64,000 bases of DNA from the NCBI GenBank assembly GCA_900100835.1, contig FNCM01000011.1, positions 1-64,000 of the forward strand. The letters are read 5' to 3'. Made by a program: the position numbers and the translations under genes. Source of the stretch: Selenomonas sp. WCT3. Lineage in GTDB: Bacteria; Bacillota; Negativicutes; Selenomonadales; Selenomonadaceae. Shown piece by piece: positions 42,797 through 53,715 of the stretch (position 1 is the stretch's first letter; every line of letters starts with the position of its first letter). The notes below the pieces were generated by a model that was not told where the DNA came from, searched no databases, and was given only the letters and a program-made list of their open reading frames with translations.

Positions 42797-45019
42797 TCAG
42801 CTATTGGTATTGCTGCTCATTTTTCGCACGACGCTATAAACATCTTTTACCCGGCGAAGCTTCGTGATAATCTGGGTTACCTGCGTGGAATTGCGCACAT
42901 CGAGGCCCAGCATTATCGTCGAAGTCTTGTTGCTGCGATTCGGATTGGCATTAATGCTATGGATGTTCAACTTCATCTCGGTGGGAATCGCCAAAACGTT
43001 GTTGAGGATACCACTGCGGTCGTTGCAGACGATTTCCAATTCGACGGTATACTGCTTATCCAGACCAATATCCCAGCCCACTTCGATCATGCGGGAAAAA
43101 TCCGTATCCTGCAATACGTTGGGGCAATCCGTCCGATGTACTGATACGCCGCGGCCGCGGGTGACAAAACCGATAATCGGGTCCCCAGGAATCGGATTGC
43201 AACAGCGGGCCAGTCGTACCATAACCCCGCTTTCCCCCTCTACCAGCACGCCATGGCTCGACTTATGCTTCTTGCCATTCTGCTGGGGATGTTTAAGTTC
43301 AGCAAGAATCTTGGAGATATCTGGCGGGGTACGCTCCTGAATTTCCTTTTTGTGCATCTCGATGAGCTTCGTCATGATGCCGTGAATTGGAACGCCGCCA
43401 TAGCCAAGAGCTGCCAGCAAATCATCTTCGGTGAGGATGTTGAGCTTCTTGGCTACTTCCAACAGACGGCCTTCTTTTACAAGTTCCTTCGGCAAATAGC
43501 CCAGGCGCTTGGCCTCATCCTTGATGAGCTCAAGACCGCGCTCAATATTTTCTTCGCGCTTTTCTTTCTTGAACCAGGAGCGGATTTTGCTGCGGGTTTC
43601 GGAAGAGGCGACGATATTGAGCCAGTCACGGCTGGGGCCATTGTTGGCCTTGTTGGTGATAACCGAGACAATATCGCCATTTTTCAGCTTATGCTCCAGC
43701 GGCACCAATTTGCCATTAACCTTGGCCCCGACGCAATGATGTCCCACTTCCGTATGGATGCGGTAGGCAAAATCAATGGGAATCGACCCCTTCGGCAAGT
43801 CGATGACATCCCCCTTCGGCGTGAACACAAACACCTCATCGGAGAAGATATCCACCTTCAACGCCTCGAAATATTCCTTCGGGTCCGAAAGTTCCTGCTG
43901 AAGATTGACCATCTGGCGAAGCCAGTTCATCTTCTGGTCGACGGCTTTGCCCGCCGTGGCTCCTTTGCCAGCTTCTTTATATTTCCAATGGGCCGCCACA
44001 CCGTACTCGGATACCTGGTGCATCTGGAAGGTACGTATCTGAATCTCCAGCGGATACCCGCGGGTCATAACCGTCGTGTGCAGGGACTGATAGCCGTTTG
44101 ATTTTGGCATGGCGATATAATCTTTGAACCGCCCCGGAATCGGCTTCCACATGGCATGAATAACGCCTAGCACCCCATAGCAGTCCTTGACGCTGTCCAC
44201 CAGAACGCGAACCGCTGACAAATCGTAGATTTCGCTGATATCCTTGTGGTCGCGTTTCATCTTCTTATAGATACTGTAGAAGTGTTTGGCACGCCCTTTG
44301 ATATCTGCCTTAATATTTGCTTCTTTGAGCTTTTCGGCAATCGCCTCGATGGCCGTGTCAATGAAAATCTGGCGTTCCTTGCGTTTCTGCTTGACATTTT
44401 CCACCAAATCGTAGTAAATCTCCGGCTCAAGGTAACGGAGGCACAGGTCTTCCAACTCCCATTTCACGTTGGAAATACCCAGGCGGTTAGCTAATGGCGC
44501 ATAGATTTCAATGGTTTCCTTGGCGATGCGCTTCTGCTTATCCTCCCGCATGTATTTGAGGGTGCGCATATTGTGCAGGCGGTCTGCCAGCTTTACCATG
44601 ATGACGCGGATATCCTTGGCCATGGCCAAGAACATCTTGCGGTAGTTTTCCAGCTGGACTTCTTCCTTGGATTTATACTTGATGCGCCCCAGCTTGGTCA
44701 CGCCATCCACAATCATGGCGACTTCCTCGCCAAACATCTCTTCAATCTGTTCTTTGGTATAGAGTGTGTCCTCAACGACATCATGCAGCAGCGCCGCACT
44801 GACCGTTACATCATCGATGTGAAGCTCCGTCAGGATTTGCGCCACATGGAGGGGATGAATGATATAATCTTCTCCCGACACGCGGGTCTGTCCCTTGTGA
44901 GCAGCTGCTGCCAAATCGTAGGCACGCTGAATCATCGCTGTATTCGCCTTGGGCTCGTAGGTCAGTACCGACGCGATAATCGATTCAATGGTGACCGGTG
45001 CTTTGTCTTTATCGTTCAT
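42797..45019 (-). CDS. relA: Bifunctional (p)ppGpp synthetase/hydrolase (RelA/SpoT type)
   Basis: 740 residues with the full long-RSH order: HD hydrolase (HDVVEDTLYTKEQI near residue 80, with RLHNMRTLKYM), synthetase (YDLSAVRVLVDSVKDCYGVL; EYGVAAHWKYKE), TGS (VFVFTPKGDVIDLPKGSIPI DFAYRIHTEVGH), zinc-finger/helical part with RCCNPIPGDPIIGFVTRGRG and a C-terminal ACT domain (VELEIVCNDRSGILNNVLAI). It makes and breaks the alarmone on ribosomes. Intact HD residues suggest both activities. It starts 12 bases after recJ in one operon; AAGGAGG site. Confidence 0.96.
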   Translation of the reverse strand: MNDKDKAPVTIESIIASVLTYEPKANTAMIQRAYDLAAAAHKGQTRVSGEDYIIHPLHVAQILTELHIDDVTVSAALLHDVVEDTLYTKEQIEEMFGEEVAMIVDGVTKLGRIKYKSKEEVQLENYRKMFLAMAKDIRVIMVKLADRLHNMRTLKYMREDKQKRIAKETIEIYAPLANRLGISNVKWELEDLCLRYLEPEIYYDLVENVKQKRKERQIFIDTAIEAIAEKLKEANIKADIKGRAKHFYSIYKKMKRDHKDISEIYDLSAVRVLVDSVKDCYGVLGVIHAMWKPIPGRFKDYIAMPKSNGYQSLHTTVMTRGYPLEIQIRTFQMHQVSEYGVAAHWKYKEAGKGATAGKAVDQKMNWLRQMVNLQQELSDPKEYFEALKVDIFSDEVFVFTPKGDVIDLPKGSIPIDFAYRIHTEVGHHCVGAKVNGKLVPLEHKLKNGDIVSVITNKANNGPSRDWLNIVASSETRSKIRSWFKKEKREENIERGLELIKDEAKRLGYLPKELVKEGRLLEVAKKLNILTEDDLLAALGYGGVPIHGIMTKLIEMHKKEIQERTPPDISKILAELKHPQQNGKKHKSSHGVLVEGESGVMVRLARCCNPIPGDPIIGFVTRGRGVSVHRTDCPNVLQDTDFSRMIEVGWDIGLDKQYTVELEIVCNDRSGILNNVLAIPTEMKLNIHSINANPNRSNKTSTIMLGLDVRNSTQVTQIITKLRRVKDVYSVVRKMSSNTNS

Positions 45020-45031
45020 GTTCGTCCCTCC

Positions 45032-47002
45032 TTAGCGATGACGTCGATACGTCGGCGAATTATCTAATTCCATCCGCCCAGAAGCCCTGGGCAGGTAGTA
45101 GTGATTTTTTTTCAAGTCCAGCCGCAAAAGGCCCAGCTCCTGAAAAATGCGCAGGCCGGTACTCATGGTATACAGGGAAATTCGATTGCCCCAGCGGCAA
45201 AAATTCACGGTGAGCTCCGCCGCCGTGTAGGGAATGCCATTTTCCTGCTGCTGAATCCCGTAAAGGAAACGATAAATTGCTACCAATTGTTCCCGTTCTG
45301 GGAATACCTTCTCCTTATCGGCAGGCCCTAAAGTATCCACCATGCACTGAAGACTGCGGCGTCCCTGCCATTCGTTGACAGCGGGACTGTAGACCATATC
45401 AATAGCCTCTGCATTGACAATACCGGCATATTCGCTCTTGTTCCAAAAGAGCGCATGAATCGGCTCGGAGGGCTTGCCTACTTGGAAACGCAGATGCTGC
45501 TTCTGGCTGCCGATTGCCGCCGCCCCCATCGCCCGGATGCCCCGGCAGCCGAAAAGGGGTTTGGGATTGCCCATTCCATAGGGTTCAAAGAGCTCTAATT
45601 CTTCCACCAGTTCAAAGGTAATATCTTCCGGTGCCAGTTCAAATTCCACTTTGACTTTGGGAATATAATCCTCGTCCGAAAGCGTCTCAGCTGCCACTTT
45701 AGAAAAGGCCGCGCGAAACGCTTCTAGTTCCGAAAGCTTCACCGAAAGACCAGCTGCCTGGGCATGTCCACCGAACTGGATGATGTGCTCCTGGCACTTC
45801 TTGAGGGCCTCATACATGTGAAGCCCCTCAATGCTGCGACAAGAGCCCTTGCAAACACCATCTTCCTGAATGCTCAGCACAATCGTCGGTTTATAGTAGC
45901 GGTCCACCAAGCGGGAAGCCACGATGCCGATGACGCCGGGATTCCAATTTTCTCCAGCCACCACGATGGCCGGCATATTATCCGGGTCCTTTCCGACCAG
46001 CTGCTCTTCTGCCAGCTTCAGAATTTCCTGCTCAATTGCCTGGCGCTGGCTGTTCAGCAGGTCAAGTTCCGACGCCAGCTTATGCGCTTCCTCTTTGCTA
46101 TCCGAAAGCAGCAGCCGAACTCCTTTGACCCCCGAGCCGATTCGCCCCGCCGCATTGAGCCGCGGCGCCAGCTGAAAGCCCACATGCCCGGTATTTATGG
46201 CCTTTTCCTGGATGCCGGCCACCTGGATTAGCTCCCGGACACCAGCAAAGGAAGAATCCTGCATCGCCGCCAGTCCCTCTTTTACAATGCGGCGATTCTC
46301 ACCAGTCAGCGGAACGATATCGGCAACGGTTCCCAGTGCCACCAATTCCAAATCCTGGGTATAATCTTCCCCTTCCAGTTCACGCCAAAGGGCCTGGCAA
46401 AGTTTAAAGGCGACACCAGCACCGCACAATTCCTTATCGGGATAGGGACAATCAGCGCGATGCGGATTGACAACGGCCAAGGCGTCGGGAAGCACATCAC
46501 CCGGCAGATGATGGTCGGTCACGATGATATCCAATTTTCCCTTCATAGCAGCCACATCATCCACCGAAGCGATGCCGCAATCCACCGATACCAAAAGCGT
46601 TACGCCTTTAGCGGCAATCTGCTGAAGTGCAGGCAGATTAAAACCATACCCTTCTTTTACGCGGTCGGGAATATGAAACGATACCGCCGCCCCGAGTTTT
46701 TTTAGATTGTGTACGAGCAGTGACGTTGCCGACATGCCATCGACATCATAGTCGCCATAGACCATGATTTTTTCTCCGCCCGCAATCGCTTTTTTGATGC
46801 GGACAACAGCTGCATCCATGTCCTTCATGAGAAACGGATCATAAAACGGCTGCTTCTCCGGATGCAAAAAACGCTCTGCTTCCTCTATATTGGTAATCCC
46901 ACGATGCCACAAAATCCCAGCGGACAATTCCGTAATGCCAAGTTTTTTCGCAAACTCCGCCGACTCAGGCACCGTATCATAAAGTTTCCATTGTTTTAAC
47001 AT
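45032..47002 (-). CDS. recJ: Single-stranded-DNA-specific exonuclease RecJ
   Basis: 656 residues. DHH-family metal motifs: MVYGDYDVDGMSATSLLVHN, VSVDCGIASVDDVAAM, IIVTDHHLPGDVLPDALAVV, then DHHA1 with QFGGHAQAAGLSVKLSE. It degrades single-stranded DNA 5' to 3' in repair. A C-terminal extension of about 90 residues carries an extra domain (GRRSLQCMVDTLGPADKEKV). The ATG follows a GGAG site and relA follows directly. Confidence 0.95.
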   Translation of the reverse strand: MLKQWKLYDTVPESAEFAKKLGITELSAGILWHRGITNIEEAERFLHPEKQPFYDPFLMKDMDAAVVRIKKAIAGGEKIMVYGDYDVDGMSATSLLVHNLKKLGAAVSFHIPDRVKEGYGFNLPALQQIAAKGVTLLVSVDCGIASVDDVAAMKGKLDIIVTDHHLPGDVLPDALAVVNPHRADCPYPDKELCGAGVAFKLCQALWRELEGEDYTQDLELVALGTVADIVPLTGENRRIVKEGLAAMQDSSFAGVRELIQVAGIQEKAINTGHVGFQLAPRLNAAGRIGSGVKGVRLLLSDSKEEAHKLASELDLLNSQRQAIEQEILKLAEEQLVGKDPDNMPAIVVAGENWNPGVIGIVASRLVDRYYKPTIVLSIQEDGVCKGSCRSIEGLHMYEALKKCQEHIIQFGGHAQAAGLSVKLSELEAFRAAFSKVAAETLSDEDYIPKVKVEFELAPEDITFELVEELELFEPYGMGNPKPLFGCRGIRAMGAAAIGSQKQHLRFQVGKPSEPIHALFWNKSEYAGIVNAEAIDMVYSPAVNEWQGRRSLQCMVDTLGPADKEKVFPEREQLVAIYRFLYGIQQQENGIPYTAAELTVNFCRWGNRISLYTMSTGLRIFQELGLLRLDLKKNHYYLPRASGRMELDNSPTYRRHR

Positions 47003-47104
47003 TGTTTACAACTCCTACGCTATATATTAACGTATTTTATTACTTTTATCCATATTTTTCTACCAAATAGAACATTTCGCTTTCCCTGTACACAAATATA
47101 ATAC

Positions 47105-47148
47105 AAAAAGACGACAAACCGTCCATCTACGGACCATTTGCCGTCTTT
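47105..47148 (-). terminator. Terminator after the giant signalling gene
   Basis: Minus strand AAAGACGGCAAATGGTCCGT pairs imperfectly with ACGGTTTGTCGTCTTT, then TTGTAT. Confidence 0.65.
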
Positions 47149-47151
47149 ATC

Positions 47152-50100
47152 TTAGCCAAGATATTCCTGCAATTTGAGCAGCAGGGTTGGCATGTCAACA
47201 GGTTTTGTAATATAGTCATCCATGCCGCTGTCCATGGCTACGCGCCGGTCTTCGGCAAAGGCGTTGGCGGTCATGGCCAGAATGGGGACATGATGCCCCT
47301 CTTTCTCCGCTTTTCGTATCAACTTGGTTGCTTCCAATCCATCCATAACCGGCATTTGGATATCCATTAAGATGAGATCGATACGCTTAGGGTCTTTCGT
47401 ATAAAGTTCCACCGCCAGCGCACCATTTTCCGCAGACACCAGCTCAGCCCCGAAATCGCCCAGCAGGGCCAATATGATTTCCAAGTTAATTTCATTATCC
47501 TCCACCACCAGAATCGTCTTGCCAGCAAAATGCCCCGCTTCTGGCAAGTGTCTTTCCTTTTTCGTTATCAGCGGTTCCATTGCATCCTCAGCCAGCCGCA
47601 GTACCAGTTCAATATGGAAGGTCGTCCCACAGCCCTGCTCACTGTAAACGCTAATGGTGCCATTCATCATATCGACAATGTTCTTGACGATGGCCATGCC
47701 AAGGCCAGTTCCTTGAATCTTGCTGACGGTACTGGTCCGCTCCCGGGTAAATGGCTCAAAGATATGCTGGACATACTCCTCACTCATGCCAATTCCCGTG
47801 TCCCAAACCTCAAAGCTGAAATTCCCATAGCCAGCTGGGGCATTATCCATCTGAACGATGCGAAGGCCTGTACTGCCACCACTTGCCGTGAATTTCATGG
47901 CATTGGACAGGCAGTTCAAAAGGATTTGGTTAATGCGCAGCTTGTCGCAGATTACCATCCGGTTTTTGACCCCCTCCGTATCGAGGAAGAAATCCAGTCC
48001 CTTTTGCTTCATATCGTTTTGCAAAATATCCCGGATCCCCCGGACCAATTCCGGTAGATTCGTCGCTTTTTCCTCCAGCGTCACTTTGCCGCTTTCGATG
48101 CGGCTCATATCCAATACATCGTTGATAAGGGACAGCAAATGATGGCTGGCGGTAGAAATCTTTTGCAAATACTCATGCACCAAGTCCAAATTATCCCGGT
48201 GTGCCTCCGCCAATTCGGTAAATCCGATAATCGCATTCATGGGGGTGCGGATATCATGGGACATATTCGACAAAAAATCCGTCTTAGCCTTGCTGGCGGC
48301 ATTTGCCTGCCGCAGTGCCAAAGCCAACTGGTCATGTTGGGTCTCCAATTTCTTCTTTTGCTGTTTGACCTTGCGGTCAAGGGCCAATTGCTCCGCCTGC
48401 TTAAAATCGATGGCCATAAAGGACATGATGATGCGGGACACACGGCCATCGGCCTGACGGTCCGTAACCTGCAAAATGACGCGCCGCCAAGTATTGTCAA
48501 TGCCTGGCACTTCGTAAATATACTCCCGCCGATTGTCCACCACCAGCAGCTGCTGAACATACTGCGAGTCGCTGAGCTGTTCCCATAATTGCCGGTAGGC
48601 TGGCGCCACCAGGCTGGCCAGCGGTGCAATAACCGTCCGATAATCTCTCGACTCCAATCGCTGACTCTTGACATAACTGAAGGGCAAAAAGCCACGAATG
48701 CGACCGGATTCCAGCTCACAGACATAGATAGCACTATACTCCTTGACCAATTGCTCATTGACGTAGCGCAAGCGGATTTCATCGTCACGGTCCAGAAATC
48801 CCAATACCACTTGGCGCGGATTTCCCGCCTGGTTCATCCGGACAAACTTTAACTCACGGAACCACAGCATTCCCTCTTGCCAGACACTAAAGATGACCGA
48901 ATAGGTATTTTTCTTTCCCAGCTCCCCTTGGACCTTTTCCAAACTGCTTGCCGACAGCACCCGCAGCCTCTCCGGTTCATAAACCCGTTGCTCCACAAAG
49001 GTCTGCATGGCCATGCTGTACCCCTTGCGAAGAGGAAAAACATCCTCCATCAAGCGGGACTCCTGCCGGAAGGGCACCAATCCTCCCGTATGCAAATCCA
49101 GCAAGTAAACGGCTGCATATTCCTCAGCCAAACCGGCAATCATATCCGTGCTTTGCCGCTTTTCCAAAGCATTGGCCCGCTCCCGGCGAATCTCTTCATC
49201 TTTATCCGCCAGCGCCAGCAGGACATGATTCACCTGGCTTTCTGCCATGTCAATGCGAACGGCCTTCCACTCATAATACCGCCCGCCGCGGCTTTCAAAA
49301 CTGCCACGGATACTGTGCTTCTTCTTGAGGACACGCTGCAAGTTTTGGGCGGACAATTCATTTCGCATTTTTTCGCGATATTTTTCCTTCACGGCCTCCT
49401 GACAAAAGTCAATCAATCCTGCCGAATAGCCATCGGCCGCCAGGAATTGGGGATAATTGAGCAACGCCATGTTTTCCGCCCGATGCAAGCAGCGCTCCAC
49501 CTTGTCCTCCTGCAATTGCAGTTCGAGAATCAAGCCGTATTCCTGGGCAATGGCCTGAATGATTTGCCGGTCATACATTTCACGGCGCGAATGTTCATCA
49601 CACTCGGCAAAACCGATGAGGACCTGCATGGTCTCCCCTGCTCGGCTTTCCAGGGCAATTTTTATTTCGTAATACACCTGCTCATCATTTAGATAAATCT
49701 GACTGTAGTAAGGTGCCTTGCAAAGCTGCTCGAACATATACCGCGTAGACATGGCCTGACGAACCGCCTTGCGGTCACGCGCACAGACAATAGTATTGAT
49801 AAAGCCATCTACAATCTCGCGGTATGGTCTATCCAACAGCAGCCGGCCCACTTTCGCCTTATGCCGGTCATCCAGCTTGAGGATTTCGAAGGTCTCCTCG
49901 GGCAGCCGCAACAAGTACACCGTCAAGAACTCCTGGGACAGGGTCATAGCAATGCCAGCATCATAGGGCATCGTCTGATAATCCATGAGCTGTCGCTGCT
50001 GGGCATCATCGTAGAGGAAGGTATAGAACACCTCACCATGCTGAAGATTGCGCACCAGCCTGCCAATCGCGTGCACATAGCGGACATTTCCCTTCCGCGT

Positions 50101-53100
50101 TACAATTCGGAAAGCCGCAAAGTCAATGCGGCTGCCTTCTTGATGCATAATCTGATTCCAGATGCTCTTCTCCACCGCATCGCGGTCTTCGGGCAAAATG
50201 AGATTGCGGAAACTCCCCTGCACAAACAGCAACAGTTCCTCCAGGTCTTTGCACTCAAGCATTGCCACGATGCCCTGATTGCCGTAAAGGATTTCTCCCT
50301 GACCAGTCGCCCGGTACACCAAAACAGCACCTGGCAGCCCATCCATAATGGCAATATCTTCCAGCCCTTGAGTCGTACATAGCTGACTGTTGACCGCTGC
50401 ATCAAACAGCAGATAGGAATGCTTTCCCTGCCCCTTAACCTGATAGAGGGCCGCATCGGCTTTGCGCCCTAACACCGGCAGGTTGGCACCATGAACCGGA
50501 TACACTGCCGCGCCAATGGAAAGGGTGACCGCAATCTCACTTCCTTCAAAGGTGAAAGCATGCAATCCCATCGCACACATCTCCACCCGGGATTCTACCT
50601 GAGACCAATCGGCTTCTTTGATAAGCACCAAAAATTCATCGCTGGCATTGCGGCCCACAATGCTATCCCCACCGAATAAACATTTGAGGTCATCAGCTAC
50701 ACAGCGGATGGCTTTATCCCCCACCACACAGCCATAACGGTCATTGATGAACTGCAGATTGTCGATATCTACCACCAGCAGAACAGCCGGCACAGCAGAA
50801 TACTGCTCCAAATACTCGTAAGCATAACGGTCAAATCCCGTGCGGTTCAGCAATTCCGTCAGCTCATCCACCTCATGATAAGCAGCCCGTTCATACTGCG
50901 CGTATACATAGTTGAAATAATCCGCCAATCTATCCTGGGGCAGTTCCTGAATGCAGAACAAAAACCGTTTATTAGACTCCGTTGCGATGATGTTAAGCGC
51001 CACCCAGCGGCTGCCACCTGCGGGTAAATTGATGCGGAAAAATTCCCGCAAACAGCGCTGCTCCCTTTTTTCCATCTGCGCCAGCCAATCCAATTCCATA
51101 AGGACCACAAAACGCTCCCGGTCCTCTGGATGAATCACCTGCTGGGCAAACATACAAACGACGGCCCGCAAAGACAGCGTTTCTTCAAAACCACTCCAAT
51201 GCTTTTGCGAATAAACTTTTTCAAAACTGTCCTGCTCCACATCGACGAGGGCAATATCCTGAAACATCTCGAGCAAATACTGGGAAGAGGGATGGAACTT
51301 CGACAGCTCACAACTGGAAAAATTATTGGTCGCATTATGGGTCATGAACCGGTAATACTGCCGGCCGCCCCGTTCCCCAACAAATTCGATTTTTAGCAGA
51401 CAGAGATTCCCCTTCAACAAAAAGTTATGCGAAACCACCTGTCCCTGGCTGCGCGCCTCCTGGCAGTATTCATAAAGCTGTCCCATCCAGTTCATCACGC
51501 CATTATTTAGGACTATTTCGGCAGCCTGCAGTCCCTCAAAACCAAACAGTTGCAGCAACTCAGTATAATACCCATTGGCGCCAAGATAATGAAGCCGCGC
51601 CCGCCGCAATTCCACCACCGCAATGCCATCGTCAATCAAAAAATCCGTCCGGCTAAGTTCCCGAAATAGCGGGACGTCCGTTGTCTGCTCAATCTCAATT
51701 CCCTGTTGGCGAATGGACTCAAAGGCACTAAAGAGGGCCTGGGGCCGGCCATAGAAATAGCCCTGCACCATTTCGCAGCCCATTTCCCGCAAAACCTGCA
51801 GCTGTTCTTCGGATTCAACTCCCTCCGCCAAAGTCTCAAACCCAATTCGCTTCGCCATCGCCACCGTATAGCGGATGATTTTCTGAGACCGCTCATTGAG
51901 ATTTGTAACAAAGTGCATATCCAATTTAAGCACATCAAAATCGCAGTCTTTTAACGTATGAAGCGAAGAATAGCCATTGCCAAAATCATCCATCCAAACG
52001 GCATAGCCCGCCGCCTTAAAGCGGGCAATCTGCTGCCGAACCGTCTCCTCTCCCGCCAACAGGCTCTCTGTCACCTCGATATGCAAAAGATTGCGCGGAA
52101 GGCCATAGTCTGCCATGGCTTCCTCAACTACATCAAAAATATCACAAAGCAAAAAATCCAGCCGGGACAAATTGACAGAGACCGGCACCACCGGCCGCCC
52201 CATATCCATACAAGTACGCAAATCCTTGCAAATCTGCCGGATCATATAGCAGTCCAGCTTGTGAATCTGCCGCGTGTTTTCCAGCGTGCTGATAAACAGT
52301 CCCGGATTTAACATACCCCGTTGGGGATCCTGCCACCGGGCCAAGGCTTCAAAACTACAAAGGGTTCGGGTAAGGGTGCGGATTATCGGCTGATAATACA
52401 CCTGAATATATTCCCGTTGCACCGCTTCATCAATATGGGCGGCAATATAATCATAAAGCTCTGCCTTATGCTCCATCTCCGGTGCATAATACGCACAATC
52501 CCGCTCTGGCGATGAGCGCAAAAAATCCGCGGCCAGCTTTGCCCGGTCACAGGCATGCAGGAACTCTTCCTCGTCACCGCCATCGAGACAAATCCCGGCA
52601 TAAATCCGAAGCACATCGCCCTTCTCTTGCTCCATGACCTGATGCTTCAAATCCGCAAAAACAGCCTCTACCCCACTGGCAGCACTGAGCACCACAAAGC
52701 GCTCGTCCCCAAAACGGCAGACCAATTCCCCAGCGAATTGTTGGCGGATATGATTGGCAATGCGCACCATGAGGTCATCATCTTCGGAAAAATCATACCG
52801 ACTGTTGCGAGATGGCATTCGGCAAACGCGAATATCCAGAACAGCCGGCTGCCTGCCATCCCGCATCATCCGCTGGGCAGTCACATGACCGCGCAGGCGG
52901 AAGTAATTGCCATTGGGAAGGTTAGTCCGTTCATCGTAAAAGGTTTCATCCCGCAGTGCGGCTCGCAAGAGGTAAGCTGGCTGTCCTTTCCAAAGGGTTC
53001 GTATCACCTGCAGCAGGATTTCCGTCTCGCCTCCTGGCAGCGGTACAATCGTCTCGGGGCCATCGGCCAAATCATCGAGCGGAATGATATTCCGGTCATC

Positions 53101-53715
53101 CGCCGGATAAAAATACTCCTCAAAGGTTATCCCACTGTCAAAAAAACGAACCGGCGGCCAAAGGACTCGCATCTCCTGGTTGCACATAAAAAGCTCATGA
53201 CCTTCCGCGCCCACGATCGCAAAGGCCTCGCCATTGCTATTGATTAATTCTTCCAAGGTGTGGATATAAAGTTTCTCATGGGAATGGGATGTATCGATAG
53301 CTTCGGTAACATCATCGTAAAACACCACAGCGTACTCTGTGCCATCTTCTAGATAGCAATGGGTTCCACGGGCATGCAAAATGCGGTATTCTTCCCTGCC
53401 ATAGAGCCGTTCCCGATACAGCGCATCATAAATACCGCCGTGGGTACGAGCAAAATCCATCGCCGCCACCGCCACATGCACCGTATCATCCGGATGGACA
53501 TTCTTATACATGTCATTTTCAAATTGCGCCACCAACTCTTCCCGGGTATAGCCAGGAGGCTGCAACGCCAATAGGCCATCGGATACCAACAGCACACGAA
53601 TCTTGCCCTGCAAAAACTGATACATCGCCAAGGGAATCGCCAGCCGTTCCAGCGCCTCCCGCATTTCCAATGACATAATATAAGGCCGATTTACAAACTG
53701 GTCTTTCTTGCTCAT
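47152..53715 (-). CDS. Giant PAS-GGDEF-EAL-GGDEF-PAS-histidine kinase-receiver protein
   Basis: About 2,187 residues from the ATG at 53715, better placed than one 11 codons upstream. Approximate order: N-terminal PAS-like parts; GGDEF-like domain with degenerate RFGDERFVVL (340); EAL phosphodiesterase with EALARW (458), VNLSRLDF, EVTESLL, DDFGNGYSS (577) and LKLDMHF, all catalytic residues present; sensory segment; second GGDEF-like domain with RNASDEFLVL (1025); several PAS-like segments; kinase with NMSHDIRTPMNAIIGF (1820), LNCLSNAMKFTASGG, GTGLGMAIVK (2000); receiver with LILMDIQMPVMDG (2115). No membrane helix seen. It probably links cyclic-di-GMP breakdown to a phosphorelay in one cytoplasmic protein. 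The fusion is uninterrupted by stops. Confidence 0.85.
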   Translation of the reverse strand: MSKKDQFVNRPYIMSLEMREALERLAIPLAMYQFLQGKIRVLLVSDGLLALQPPGYTREELVAQFENDMYKNVHPDDTVHVAVAAMDFARTHGGIYDALYRERLYGREEYRILHARGTHCYLEDGTEYAVVFYDDVTEAIDTSHSHEKLYIHTLEELINSNGEAFAIVGAEGHELFMCNQEMRVLWPPVRFFDSGITFEEYFYPADDRNIIPLDDLADGPETIVPLPGGETEILLQVIRTLWKGQPAYLLRAALRDETFYDERTNLPNGNYFRLRGHVTAQRMMRDGRQPAVLDIRVCRMPSRNSRYDFSEDDDLMVRIANHIRQQFAGELVCRFGDERFVVLSAASGVEAVFADLKHQVMEQEKGDVLRIYAGICLDGGDEEEFLHACDRAKLAADFLRSSPERDCAYYAPEMEHKAELYDYIAAHIDEAVQREYIQVYYQPIIRTLTRTLCSFEALARWQDPQRGMLNPGLFISTLENTRQIHKLDCYMIRQICKDLRTCMDMGRPVVPVSVNLSRLDFLLCDIFDVVEEAMADYGLPRNLLHIEVTESLLAGEETVRQQIARFKAAGYAVWMDDFGNGYSSLHTLKDCDFDVLKLDMHFVTNLNERSQKIIRYTVAMAKRIGFETLAEGVESEEQLQVLREMGCEMVQGYFYGRPQALFSAFESIRQQGIEIEQTTDVPLFRELSRTDFLIDDGIAVVELRRARLHYLGANGYYTELLQLFGFEGLQAAEIVLNNGVMNWMGQLYEYCQEARSQGQVVSHNFLLKGNLCLLKIEFVGERGGRQYYRFMTHNATNNFSSCELSKFHPSSQYLLEMFQDIALVDVEQDSFEKVYSQKHWSGFEETLSLRAVVCMFAQQVIHPEDRERFVVLMELDWLAQMEKREQRCLREFFRINLPAGGSRWVALNIIATESNKRFLFCIQELPQDRLADYFNYVYAQYERAAYHEVDELTELLNRTGFDRYAYEYLEQYSAVPAVLLVVDIDNLQFINDRYGCVVGDKAIRCVADDLKCLFGGDSIVGRNASDEFLVLIKEADWSQVESRVEMCAMGLHAFTFEGSEIAVTLSIGAAVYPVHGANLPVLGRKADAALYQVKGQGKHSYLLFDAAVNSQLCTTQGLEDIAIMDGLPGAVLVYRATGQGEILYGNQGIVAMLECKDLEELLLFVQGSFRNLILPEDRDAVEKSIWNQIMHQEGSRIDFAAFRIVTRKGNVRYVHAIGRLVRNLQHGEVFYTFLYDDAQQRQLMDYQTMPYDAGIAMTLSQEFLTVYLLRLPEETFEILKLDDRHKAKVGRLLLDRPYREIVDGFINTIVCARDRKAVRQAMSTRYMFEQLCKAPYYSQIYLNDEQVYYEIKIALESRAGETMQVLIGFAECDEHSRREMYDRQIIQAIAQEYGLILELQLQEDKVERCLHRAENMALLNYPQFLAADGYSAGLIDFCQEAVKEKYREKMRNELSAQNLQRVLKKKHSIRGSFESRGGRYYEWKAVRIDMAESQVNHVLLALADKDEEIRRERANALEKRQSTDMIAGLAEEYAAVYLLDLHTGGLVPFRQESRLMEDVFPLRKGYSMAMQTFVEQRVYEPERLRVLSASSLEKVQGELGKKNTYSVIFSVWQEGMLWFRELKFVRMNQAGNPRQVVLGFLDRDDEIRLRYVNEQLVKEYSAIYVCELESGRIRGFLPFSYVKSQRLESRDYRTVIAPLASLVAPAYRQLWEQLSDSQYVQQLLVVDNRREYIYEVPGIDNTWRRVILQVTDRQADGRVSRIIMSFMAIDFKQAEQLALDRKVKQQKKKLETQHDQLALALRQANAASKAKTDFLSNMSHDIRTPMNAIIGFTELAEAHRDNLDLVHEYLQKISTASHHLLSLINDVLDMSRIESGKVTLEEKATNLPELVRGIRDILQNDMKQKGLDFFLDTEGVKNRMVICDKLRINQILLNCLSNAMKFTASGGSTGLRIVQMDNAPAGYGNFSFEVWDTGIGMSEEYVQHIFEPFTRERTSTVSKIQGTGLGMAIVKNIVDMMNGTISVYSEQGCGTTFHIELVLRLAEDAMEPLITKKERHLPEAGHFAGKTILVVEDNEINLEIILALLGDFGAELVSAENGALAVELYTKDPKRIDLILMDIQMPVMDGLEATKLIRKAEKEGHHVPILAMTANAFAEDRRVAMDSGMDDYITKPVDMPTLLLKLQEYLG

